Positions 8,802-16,410 of a stretch of 64,000 bases of DNA are shown in pieces (positions within the stretch are counted from its first letter, which is position 1; the number at the start of each line of letters is the position of its first letter). Under the pieces are notes generated by a model, which ran no database searches, had not been told where the DNA came from, and saw nothing but the letters and a program-made list of their open reading frames with translations. This DNA is from CAYSYM01 sp964435115 (lineage in GTDB: Bacteria > Chloroflexota > UBA6077 > CF-72). The translations under genes and the position numbers were made by a program. The DNA is taken from assembly GCA_964435115.1 (NCBI GenBank), contig CAYSYM010000006.1, positions 1 to 64,000 of the forward strand. Direction: 5' to 3'.

Positions 8802-10421
8802 TCACCCGGCCACGGCCGCCTCGGCGTGCCGCTGGCGCAGCACCTTCTTGTCGAACTTGCCCACGCTGGTCTTGGGCAGCTCGTCTAGGAAGAGGTAGCG
8901 GTCCGGCAGCCACCACTTCGCCACACGCGCCGCCAGGTGCTCGCGCAGCTCCTCCTCGCCCAGGCTGCCCTTCGCCTCGGGCCGGGGCACCACGCAGGCC
9001 AGCGGCCGCTCGCCCCAGTGTGGGTCAGGCATCGCGATGACCGCTGCCTCGAGCACCTTCGGGTGGGCCATCAGGGCCCCCTCCAGCTCGACACTCGAGA
9101 TCCACTCGCCGCCGCTCTTGATCAGGTCCTTGGTGCGATCGGCAATCTGGATGTACCCCTCCGGGTCGATGGCCACCACGTCGCCGGTCCGGAACCAGCC
9201 GTCAGGCGTGAACCGCTCGGCGCTCTGCGGGTCGTTGTAGTACGAGCCCGCCACCCACGGCCCGCGGACCACCAGCTCGCCCAGGGTCTTTCCGTCCCAC
9301 GGCGCCTCCTGGCCGTCGAACGCGATCACCCGGGCCTCCACGCCGGCCGCCGGCAGCCCCTGCTTGGCGCGGTACTCGAGCTGCTCCTCGTACGGCAGCC
9401 GTTCCAGGGAGCGTTTCAGGACGCTCACGCTGCCCAGCGGCGTCGTCTCGGTCATGCCCCAGGCGTGGACAATGGTGAGGCCCATCCTGTCGTAGGCCTC
9501 GATCAGGCTGCGCGGGGCAGCCGACCCGCCAATCACGATCCGCTGGAGCTTGCTCAGGTCGAACCTGCCGCTCGCAATGGCTGGCTGCAGGCCGATGAAG
9601 ATCGTCGGCACACCGGCGACGAAGGTCACTCCCTCCGCCTGGAGGAGTGACAGCAGGCGCTGCGGGTCGGGGGCCACGCCGGGGAAGACCTGCTTGGCGC
9701 CGACGAGCGCGCAGGCGTATGGCAGGCCCCACGCGTTCGCGTGGAACATGGGCACGATGGCCATGACGCTGTCCCGCTCCGAGACGCCCAGCGTGCCTGC
9801 CATGCAGGCGCCGAAGGAGTGCAGGACGAGCGCGCGGTGGCTGTAGGCCACGCCGCGCGGGTTGCCCGTGGTGCCCGACGTGTAGCACAGCATGGCCGCC
9901 TCGTCCTCGTCGAGGCGGGGGAACTGGAAGCCTTCCGCCCCCGTCTCGAGAAGCGCCTCGTAGTCCGGGCTGCCGCCGGTGTCGACGTCGGACCCGTCGT
10001 CCATGACCACCACCCGCTCCAGGGTGCTGAGGCCGGGCCGCAGCTTCTGGATGAGGGGCAGCAGCGACCGATCGACGAAGAGGAGACGGTCTGCGGCGTG
10101 GTTGACCACATACGCGATCTGCTCGTGGAACAGGCGGATGTTCACGGTGTGCAGGACGGCCCCGGCCATCGGCACCGCGAAGTACAGCTCCAGGTGCCGG
10201 TCGTGGTTCCAGGCGAAGGTCGCCACCCGGTCGCCGGGCCGGACCCCCACCCGCTCGAGCGCGCTCGCCAGCTTACGGACGCGTTGCCCGAAGTCGCGGT
10301 ACGTGTACCGCCGCGCTCCCTGGGCGCTCCCGGTCACGATCTCCTGGTCCGGGAAGAGCGTCGTCGCCCGCTGGAAGAGGTGCTGGAGCGTCAGCGGGAA
10401 GTCCATCATCGTGCCACGCAT
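8802..10421 (-). CDS. Medium/long-chain fatty acyl-CoA ligase (AMP-forming)
   Basis: This 539-residue ANL-superfamily enzyme activates a carboxylic acid to its CoA thioester through an acyl-adenylate. The phosphate-binding motif is YTSGTTGNPRG, and the later motifs HAWGMTET, DGWFRTGDV and DRTKDLIKSGGEWIS are intact; the catalytic Lys lies in KTSVGKFDKK. The frame is open much further upstream, but ATG 10421 follows a strong ribosome site (GGGAGGAGG), so it is the start. An acyl-CoA dehydrogenase lies about 1.4 kb away on the other strand, hinting at fatty-acid use. The sequence resembles medium-chain AlkK-like ligases, but chain length cannot be fixed. Confidence 0.92.
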   Translation of the reverse strand: MRGTMMDFPLTLQHLFQRATTLFPDQEIVTGSAQGARRYTYRDFGQRVRKLASALERVGVRPGDRVATFAWNHDRHLELYFAVPMAGAVLHTVNIRLFHEQIAYVVNHAADRLLFVDRSLLPLIQKLRPGLSTLERVVVMDDGSDVDTGGSPDYEALLETGAEGFQFPRLDEDEAAMLCYTSGTTGNPRGVAYSHRALVLHSFGACMAGTLGVSERDSVMAIVPMFHANAWGLPYACALVGAKQVFPGVAPDPQRLLSLLQAEGVTFVAGVPTIFIGLQPAIASGRFDLSKLQRIVIGGSAAPRSLIEAYDRMGLTIVHAWGMTETTPLGSVSVLKRSLERLPYEEQLEYRAKQGLPAAGVEARVIAFDGQEAPWDGKTLGELVVRGPWVAGSYYNDPQSAERFTPDGWFRTGDVVAIDPEGYIQIADRTKDLIKSGGEWISSVELEGALMAHPKVLEAAVIAMPDPHWGERPLACVVPRPEAKGSLGEEELREHLAARVAKWWLPDRYLFLDELPKTSVGKFDKKVLRQRHAEAAVAG

Positions 10422-10569
10422 GGGATCCTCCTCCCTGCGGCTCCTCGCCTCGTCGCGGGAGCCGGGCGCCCTCAGTCTGGGCCAGTGCGATGGAGGGAGT
10501 GCGTAGAGAACCCTGCGTGCCTTCGACGCACCATCTCCACGAAGCAGTCTAGAGGGGCGGCTGGGGCTG

Positions 10570-11046
10570 TCAAGGGAGCGCGCGTAGCACCGCCAGCACG
10601 TCGTCCGGGCGGGGGAGCTGGGGCGGTTCCGGGGTGTGCCGGTAGGCCACTTTTCCGTCGCGCCCGACCACCAGCACGCCGCGGCGAAGGACCTCACGCA
10701 TGCCCGACCCGGTCGTGTGCAGCAGCCCGTACGCACGGCCGAAGTCGCGGTTGAAGTCGCTCAGCAGTACCAGGTCATCCGGGAGCCTCAGTTGCTGGCG
10801 CCACGCCTCGTGAGCCCAGTACGAGTCGACGCTGACGCCGTACACCCGGGCGCCGAGCTGCCGAAACTCGTCGATCCTCTTTCCGAACTCGGAAAGCTCG
10901 TTCGTTCAACCGGGGCTGAAGTCGAAGAAGTACGTCAGTAGCACCACCGGGCCGGTCCGCAGCGCGTCGGCGAGCTGTACGGACTCCCTGGAGCGGACCG
11001 GTAGCGTGAAATCGGGTGCCGTGTCGCCTGGTGTGAGCTCCGCCAT
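10570..11046 (-). CDS. AhpC/TSA peroxiredoxin-like selenoprotein (in-frame TGA, predicted Sec47)
   Basis: From ATG 11046 (ribosome site GGAGGG) the frame encodes a peroxiredoxin-fold protein of 158 residues if TGA at 10908-10906 is read through. The TGA falls exactly where family members have the peroxidatic Cys: the sequence reads FFDFSPG-TGA-TNEL, against PGCTxEL in relatives. The downstream part continues in the same frame with normal peroxiredoxin blocks (GVSVDS, LLSDFNRDFGRAYG). The protein has no Cys at all, so the TGA residue would be its only redox centre. A stem-loop of bacterial SECIS type begins nine bases after the TGA. The enzyme would reduce peroxides with one chalcogen (1-Cys-like). 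A standard gene caller would break it in two. Confidence 0.82.
10879..10896 (-). promoter_or_regulatory. Candidate bacterial SECIS hairpin after the TGA codon
   Basis: On the minus strand CTTTCC (10896-10891) pairs with GGAAAG (10884-10879) around the six-base loop GAGTTC; the outer G and C of the loop can add a seventh pair. The loop starts with G, 16 bases after the TGA. Bacterial SECIS elements have a short stem soon after the UGA and a conserved G at the start of the loop, so this fits. Confidence 0.65.
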
Positions 11047-11058
11047 ACGCCCTCCATT

Positions 11059-11382
11059 ATGCCGGGACGCGGTGCTGCGGCTGGGACGGTCTACCTGTTC
11101 GGTCTCCTGCGCACCGTGCCGTCGCGGTTCGACTTCTCGGCGACCACCGGGACGGCAATCGTGTGGCGTCCCGACCCTGGTATCAGCCTCAGGCCGAACA
11201 TTCAATTTGGCTAGCCCTGCGTGGACGGCACCCGTATCCCGACAGCCGCCCTCTGGGGCTACGTGCACGGGGGCGATCCCGTCGCGTACATCGCGGATTC
11301 CTACGGACTCGATGCAGCCGAAGTTGAGCAGACGGTGCGGTGGGAAGAGCGACGACGCACCGCTCTGGCGGCTGCGGCCTAG
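11059..11382 (+). pseudogene. DUF433-type antitoxin gene with an in-frame TAG
   Basis: From ATG 11059 the frame reads for 51 codons, meets TAG at 11212-11214, and continues open to TAG 11380. The part after the stop (VDGTRIPTAALWGYVHGGDP, then an ADSYGL block) is a clear DUF433 core, and the part before it (VWRPDPGISLRPNIQFG) looks like the matching N-terminal segment. A single CAG-to-TAG change would explain the break. DUF433 proteins usually sit next to DUF5615 (PIN-like) toxins, and a remnant of one follows. The start lies only 13 bases from the divergent peroxiredoxin start, so the true start is uncertain. Confidence 0.6.
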
Positions 11383-11460
11383 GTATCTTCTCGACAACCA
11401 GCTCAATCCGCTCGCTCGCGCCGCGGACGCGGACGGGGGAAGCTGCCGCATCTACCGGGT
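11372..11460 (+). pseudogene. Remnant of a DUF5615-type (PIN-like) toxin gene
   Basis: In the +1-shifted frame overlapping the DUF433 stop, the sequence reads LRPRYLLDNQLNPLARA, the typical N-terminus of DUF5615 toxins (LLDxxLxPxLA). The similarity ends after about 17 residues and no good start codon is present (CTG in place of ATG). It is probably a truncated relic of a toxin-antitoxin pair. Confidence 0.4.
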
Positions 11461-11590
11461 ACGCCCCTCCGTCCCGGGTATACCCGACTTATGTAGCACT
11501 TTCAGAACGGGCTGGATGGGAGAGGCGGGATACACGGGCCGATTTCGAACTGGTGCTACACGAACTGGGTACAGCCCTCCGTCCCGTTCC
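11454..11590. repeat. Imperfect direct repeat and short inverted repeats in the gap before an acyl-CoA dehydrogenase gene
   Basis: A roughly 25-base block (11454-11480, core GGGTACGCCCCTCCGTCCCG) recurs imperfectly at 11564-11590 (GGGTACAGCCCTCCGTCCCG). Between them TGTAGCAC (11492-11499) is an inverted match of GTGCTACA (11553-11560), and CGGGTATACCCG (11475-11486) is a perfect palindrome. It may be a small degenerate mobile or REP-type element. Nothing else was recognised between 11461 and 11806. Confidence 0.35.
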
Positions 11591-11806
11591 ACTGGCGGGC
11601 GGGCCGGGGACGCTGTAGCATCATCCCCGTCGCCGCTCCCTCCAGGCGTGGGTTCGCGGCTCCGCGTCTGAGCGCCTGCCGAGCTTTGTGGATCAGGCCG
11701 TGGCGGGGACCCGGCGGAGTCGCGCGCGGCGGCGCAGACGTGGGAAACTCTGCGCGGCCACGGCCGTTGGAGGCGCGACGCGACAAATGGACGAGGGGCA
11801 GGACCG

Positions 11807-12970
11807 TTGCCGCGCCTGACCTTCGGCGAGGTCCTCAGACAGGTCGAGCGGATCGCGCACGACGTGGCGGCGGTGCACGCGGCCGAGGTCGACCAGCAGG
11901 CGCGGTGGCCTACGGAGAGCCTGCGAGCGGTCCAGGCGGCCGGACTGGGCGGGCTGGTGGTACCGGAGCGGTGGGGTGGGCTTGGCTTTGGCCTGTACGC
12001 GGTGGCCCAGGTCTCCGAGGTGCTCGCCCAGGCGTGTGGTTCGACCGCGCTCTGCTTCGGCATGCACTGCGTTGGCGCGGCGGTGATCGCCGCCAAGGCG
12101 ACCCCCGACCAGGGCGAGCGGTACCTCCGTCCGATTAGCGAGGGGAAGCACCTGACCACCCTCGCCCTGAGCGAGCCGGGCACGGGCGCCCACTTCTACC
12201 TGCCGCAAACCACGCTGGCGCGGACGGCGCCGGAGGCCTACCGCGTGGACGGCCACAAGTCGTTCGTGACGAACGGCGGCTACGCCGACTCGTACGTCGT
12301 CTCGACGGTCGCGGCCGACCCGGGCGCGCCGCCCGGCGAGTTCTCGTGCGTAGTGATCCCGGGCGATGCCCCGGGCTTGAAATGGGGGCCACCCTGGACC
12401 GGCCTGGGGATGCGCGGGAACTCGTCGCGGTCGCTGTCGCTCAGCAATGTGCCGGTGCCCCGAAGCGACCTCCTGGGGCACGAAGGAGACGAGATCTGGT
12501 ACGTCTTCTCGGTCGTGGCGCCGTACTTCCTGGCCGCCGTGGCGGGCACCTACCTGGGCATCGCCGCGGCCGCGCTGGAGGCGGCGCGGGCGCACATGAC
12601 CAAGCGCCGCTACGCGCTGCAGGGCATGACGCTTGCACAGCAGCCCGTCCTCCAGCACCGCGTGGGTGTCCTGTGGGCGGCTGTCGAGCGCACCCGGCGG
12701 CTGCTGTACCATGCCGCGATCCTGGGCGACGACGGCTCCGAGGAGGCGCTGGTGCCGATCCTATCGGCCAAGGCCGAGGCGGGCGACACGGTGGTGCAGG
12801 TGACGAACGAGGCGCTGACACTGGTGGGCGGGCTGGGCTACGAGGAGAACTCGCGGCTAGTGCGGGCCCTGCGCGACGCGCGAGCTGCCCACGTGATGGC
12901 TCCGACGACGGACATCCTGCGGACGTGGGCTGGCCGGGCCCTGCTCGGCCAGCCGATCCTGGCGGAGTAG
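11807..12970 (+). CDS. Acyl-CoA dehydrogenase family flavoprotein
   Basis: A 387-residue FAD enzyme of the acyl-CoA dehydrogenase fold: an N-terminal helical domain, a central beta region with LSEPGTGAHF, then a C-terminal helical domain (RRYALQGMTLAQQP). Family members oxidise acyl-CoA thioesters at C2-C3. The usual catalytic Glu of the C-terminal motif (YEGT) is not visible; the region reads AHVMAPTTDILRTW. Either the base lies elsewhere, as in isovaleryl- and long-chain types, or the enzyme does another reaction. The start is TTG 11807 after GAGGGGCAGG. A histidine kinase gene follows by 12 bases. Confidence 0.88.
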   Translation: MPRLTFGEVLRQVERIAHDVAAVHAAEVDQQARWPTESLRAVQAAGLGGLVVPERWGGLGFGLYAVAQVSEVLAQACGSTALCFGMHCVGAAVIAAKATPDQGERYLRPISEGKHLTTLALSEPGTGAHFYLPQTTLARTAPEAYRVDGHKSFVTNGGYADSYVVSTVAADPGAPPGEFSCVVIPGDAPGLKWGPPWTGLGMRGNSSRSLSLSNVPVPRSDLLGHEGDEIWYVFSVVAPYFLAAVAGTYLGIAAAALEAARAHMTKRRYALQGMTLAQQPVLQHRVGVLWAAVERTRRLLYHAAILGDDGSEEALVPILSAKAEAGDTVVQVTNEALTLVGGLGYEENSRLVRALRDARAAHVMAPTTDILRTWAGRALLGQPILAE

Positions 12971-12982
12971 GGGGGGCGGTGG

Positions 12983-15070
12983 GTGACGCGGGACGCTTCC
13001 CCCCGATCCTCACGGCGCACGGCACCGGCGGGGCGACACACAGGCAGGCGTGTGGACGCTGAACCGCGCGGGCTGATCTTCCTGATCGACCTGGACGAGC
13101 AGACCCGCGCGCTGTTCCAGCGGCGGTTGCAGGGCTCCTACCGCGTGGAGGCGGTGCCTGCGCTGGACGTCGCCCTGGCCCGCGTGCCGCAAGACGAGGA
13201 CGTGGCCATCGCCGTGGTCGTCGGCGCCGGCGATGACGCCGCTCGCGTGGTGCAGCGCATCAAGGCGGTCGGCCGGACCGTGCCCGTGCTCGTCGTGGCG
13301 GAGGCGCAGGAGCTGCCCGACGTGGCCCGAGCGCTCCGCTTCGCCCCGTTCATTGGCGACGAGGTGGCGTGGCGCTCCAAGAGTGACGGTGAGGTGCTCG
13401 TCTCCGAGCTGGTCGACATGCTCCGGCGAGCCGCCCAGCGGCGTCGGTACCGGGCGTCGGTCGCCAGCGCCAACGTTCGCGTGGCGGACGCCGGGCCGCG
13501 GCTGGGCGAGCCAGCCCGCTACCTCGACCGCCTGCTGGACTACGCGCCCATCGGCATCGTCGCGGTCGACCAGGATGGGCGCGTGACCGAGTGGAACCGC
13601 CGAGCAAGGGAGATTCTCGCCCTGGGCGCGCCGGAGGCCGTTGGCCAGCGGCTGTTGAGCCTCTTCCCCGAGCTCGCGGGTGCCGGGTTGGAGGCGATGC
13701 TGCGGGATGCGCTGGCGGCGGGCCGAACCCGGGGACCGGAGGTGCTGGAACGGCGCACGCCGGCCGGCGAGCCCCAGCACGTGGAGGTGACGACCGGGCC
13801 ACTCAACTCTCACGATGGCCATGCCAGCGCGCTCGTGCTGCTCGAGGACGTCTCGACGCGCGTGGCCGCCGAGCGCGCCCGCGACGTCCTGCTGGAGCGG
13901 GAGCGCCTGGCGCGCGAGGAGGCGGAGGCGGCTCGGCTCGAGCTGCGCCGCCAGCTCACCTTCACGCGCGCCCTGACGCTCAGCATCGGCGAGGGCATCT
14001 ACGCGCTCGACACGCTCGGGCGCCTCACCTTCATGAACCCCGCCGCGGAGCGCCTGCTCGGGTGGACCGCGGACGAGCTGCGCGGCCGACAGGTACACGA
14101 CCTGATCCACTTCCAGCAGGCGGACGGCACGCCCGCGCCGGCGGAGGCGTGCCCGGTCATGCAGGCGTTGCGCACGGGCAGCCCGATCCGCGTGGACGAC
14201 GACGTGTACACCAGAAAGGATGGCTCGCTTCTGCGCATCAGCTACGCGTCGTCGCCCATCGAGCTGGACGGGCAGGTGGTCGGCGCGGTGGTCGCCTTCT
14301 TCGACATGACGGAGGTGCGGCGGATCGAGCGGCAGAAGGACGAGTTCCTGGCAGCCGTATCGCACGACCTGAAGAATCCGCTGGCGGCCATCAAGGGGAT
14401 AGCGCAGATGCTGCTGCGCCGGGCGGCGCACCTCCCCGAGCCGGATGGTCCGCGTCTGGCGGACGGGCTGCAGACGATCGACCGGACGGCGTCGCGCGTG
14501 ACGGCGATGATCAACCACCTGCTGGACGCGGCACGCCTGGAGACGGGGCGACCGCTGGAGCTTGAGCGCCAGCCGACCGACCTCGTGGAGCTGGCCCGGC
14601 AGGTGGCGGAGGAGCAGGTGCGGGCAAGCGATCGCCACCGCCTGGCGCTCCGGACGAGCGCGCCAAGCCTCGTGGGAGCGTGGGATCGGGGACGCCTGGA
14701 GCGCGTCGTCAGCAACCTGCTCTCGAACGCGCTCAAGTACAGCCCCGCGGGTGGTGAGATTGTCGTGAGCGTGCGCGAGGAGGAGGACGGCGCCGATCGC
14801 TGGGCGGTGCTCACGGTGCAGGACCAGGGCGTCGGCATCCCGGCCGAGGAGCTGCCGCGGGTGTTCGAGCGCTTCTACCGGGCGAGCAACGTCGCCGCAC
14901 GCATCGAAGGGTCTGGGGTAGGGTTGGCCGGGGCGAAGCAGATCGTGGAGCAGCATGGGGGCACCATCTGTGTCGAGAGTGTCGAGGACGCAGGCACCAC
15001 GTTCGTCGTGCGCCTACCGCTGGAGTCGGGCAGCCGGGAGCGTCCAGGCCCACTCACGCCGACTGGCTGA
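12983..15070 (+). CDS. Multi-PAS sensor histidine kinase with degenerate receiver-like N-terminus
   Basis: This 695-residue soluble kinase has a receiver-like fold in its first 160 residues (FLIDLDEQTRALF onward). The phospho-acceptor position reads VVVGAGDD rather than LLDxxMP, so this part is probably not phosphorylated. Two PAS domains follow (about 175-300 and 325-450), joined by a helical segment, then HisKA with SHDLKNPLAAIKG and a HATPase with NLLSNALKY, DQGVGIP and GVGLAGAKQ. There are no membrane segments, so it senses an internal signal. No partner regulator is adjacent. Start GTG 12983 lies 12 bases after the previous stop. Confidence 0.88.
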   Translation: MTRDASPRSSRRTAPAGRHTGRRVDAEPRGLIFLIDLDEQTRALFQRRLQGSYRVEAVPALDVALARVPQDEDVAIAVVVGAGDDAARVVQRIKAVGRTVPVLVVAEAQELPDVARALRFAPFIGDEVAWRSKSDGEVLVSELVDMLRRAAQRRRYRASVASANVRVADAGPRLGEPARYLDRLLDYAPIGIVAVDQDGRVTEWNRRAREILALGAPEAVGQRLLSLFPELAGAGLEAMLRDALAAGRTRGPEVLERRTPAGEPQHVEVTTGPLNSHDGHASALVLLEDVSTRVAAERARDVLLERERLAREEAEAARLELRRQLTFTRALTLSIGEGIYALDTLGRLTFMNPAAERLLGWTADELRGRQVHDLIHFQQADGTPAPAEACPVMQALRTGSPIRVDDDVYTRKDGSLLRISYASSPIELDGQVVGAVVAFFDMTEVRRIERQKDEFLAAVSHDLKNPLAAIKGIAQMLLRRAAHLPEPDGPRLADGLQTIDRTASRVTAMINHLLDAARLETGRPLELERQPTDLVELARQVAEEQVRASDRHRLALRTSAPSLVGAWDRGRLERVVSNLLSNALKYSPAGGEIVVSVREEEDGADRWAVLTVQDQGVGIPAEELPRVFERFYRASNVAARIEGSGVGLAGAKQIVEQHGGTICVESVEDAGTTFVVRLPLESGSRERPGPLTPTG

Positions 15071-15081
15071 CCCGCGGCCCG

Positions 15082-15786
15082 CTACCAGTAGGCTCCCTGG
15101 ACGAGGTACGCGGCCAGCTTGGTGTACTCCTCGGCCACGGTGATGGCCGACTTGGGGCCCCGCCACCACCCGGCGAGGTCGACCTCCGGGTTCGCCGCCG
15201 GGGACGACCGCACCTGCAGGCCACGGCGGCGGAACTCGGCGCCGAAGAGCATCGACGCGCGACGGGAATGGAACTCGTCGGTCACGAGGATGGCGCTGCG
15301 CAGCCCGCGCTCCGCCAGGAGCACCGCCGTGCGTCTGGCCTCGTCGATGGTGCTCTCGGGCGGAGGATCGTCGAGGACGAGCAGCGCCGCGTCCGGCAGG
15401 TCGGGCCCGGGGAGCCCGGCGCGCCGGAGGTCCAGCCAGGTCGTGTCCAGGCCGTGGGACCGCACGCGCTCGTTCGAGACGACGACGAGGGGCGCGTAGC
15501 CGGCGCGGAACAGCGCCTGCGCCACGCGCAGGCGCTCGGGCGCGTTGCCGGCCAGGACGACGATGGCGTCGGCCGACTGCACGGGGTCGCGCACGACCAG
15601 GAAGAGGCCAACGCCTGGCAGCCAGACGGGCCCCGCCGCCACGAGGAGGGCCGCGGCGGCGGCCAGGGCGAGCCACGTGGGTCGCACCTGTCTCAACCTG
15701 GGCCAAGTACTGGCCCACGTGCGCAGCCCCGGCGGGAGGAAGCGCGCAGCGCCCAGGAGCAAGCGGCGGGCAGGGCGTCCGAGCAC
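15082..15786 (-). CDS. YdcF-like (DUF218) membrane-anchored protein
   Basis: A 234-residue protein with one membrane segment near residues 40-60 followed by a DUF218 domain: DAIVVLAGNAPERLRVA, VVVSNE, TIDEARRTAVLL and ILVTDEFHSRRASML. Members of this family (YdcF, SanA, ElyC) have been linked to envelope or cell-wall functions, but no reaction is firmly known. The frame is open further upstream into the divergent coxG gene. GTG 15786 is preferred because TAGACT, a good -10 box, lies seven bases before it, fitting a leaderless start. Confidence 0.75.
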   Translation of the reverse strand: MLGRPARRLLLGAARFLPPGLRTWASTWPRLRQVRPTWLALAAAAALLVAAGPVWLPGVGLFLVVRDPVQSADAIVVLAGNAPERLRVAQALFRAGYAPLVVVSNERVRSHGLDTTWLDLRRAGLPGPDLPDAALLVLDDPPPESTIDEARRTAVLLAERGLRSAILVTDEFHSRRASMLFGAEFRRRGLQVRSSPAANPEVDLAGWWRGPKSAITVAEEYTKLAAYLVQGAYW

Positions 15787-15793
15787 CCGCCGG

Positions 15794-15799
15794 AGTCTA
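15794..15799 (-). promoter_or_regulatory. -10 box of a predicted leaderless transcript (ydcF-like gene)
   Basis: TAGACT on the minus strand, seven bases before GTG 15786. This places the expected transcription start at or next to the start codon. Confidence 0.45.
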
Positions 15800-15883
15800 C
15801 CGCCAGCGTCTCCGGCTCGCGCCACCAGGTGGCACGGCGAGTCGCCCGCCGGGCCGTTCGAACCGATGCGCGCCCTTCCCGTA

Positions 15884-15889
15884 TAGCAT
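15884..15889 (+). promoter_or_regulatory. -10 box of a predicted leaderless transcript (coxG)
   Basis: TAGCAT followed by exactly six bases and the ATG of coxG. No ribosome site lies upstream of the ATG, which agrees with a leaderless mRNA. It would drive the cox accessory operon. Confidence 0.5.
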
Positions 15890-15895
15890 AGCCGC

Positions 15896-16399
15896 ATGAA
15901 GGTTGCCGCCACGTACCAGTTCCCGGGTCCGCCGCAGACGGTGTGGGACCTGCTCCTCGATCCGGCATCCCTCCGCGCCTGCATCCCGGGCGTTCAGACG
16001 CTCGACGCGACCGGGCCGGACCAGTGGGACGCCACGTTGAAGGTCGGCGTCGCCGCCATCAAGGGCACCTACAAGGGCAAAGTCGCCATCGTCGACCGCC
16101 AGGAGCCACACGCCTACACGCTCCAGGTCGAGGGGAGCGGCGGGCCCGGGTTCGTGAAAGGGACCGCCAGGATCACGCTCACGGTGGAAGGCGACGGGAC
16201 CAGCGTGTCCGTCGACGGCGATGGTCAGGTAGGCGGCATGATCGCCGGGGTGGGGCAGCGCATGCTGCCGGGTGTGGCCAAGATGCTGATGAACCAGTTC
16301 TTCGAGTGCATGAAGGCGCGTCTGGTCGCGGCGGCGAGTGGCCGGCTGGCGGAACCTGGCGCCGCGGGGGTGGCGAGCGCACCGAGTCAGCCCGAATAG
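15896..16399 (+). CDS. coxG: CoxG family SRPBCC protein
   Basis: This 167-residue protein is of the CoxG (carbon monoxide dehydrogenase subunit G) family, with a START/SRPBCC-like fold. Family blocks are visible: PPQTVWDLLLDPASLRACIPG and FVKGTARITL, with a Gly-rich VGGMIAGVGQRML near the end. CoxG has been implicated in recruiting CO dehydrogenase to the membrane; here the usual long hydrophobic C-terminal anchor is missing. It is the first gene of a run that continues with moeA, coxD, coxE, xdhC and mocA. Confidence 0.88.
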   Translation: MKVAATYQFPGPPQTVWDLLLDPASLRACIPGVQTLDATGPDQWDATLKVGVAAIKGTYKGKVAIVDRQEPHAYTLQVEGSGGPGFVKGTARITLTVEGDGTSVSVDGDGQVGGMIAGVGQRMLPGVAKMLMNQFFECMKARLVAAASGRLAEPGAAGVASAPSQPE

Positions 16400-16410
16400 G
16401 CCGGGGCCCG

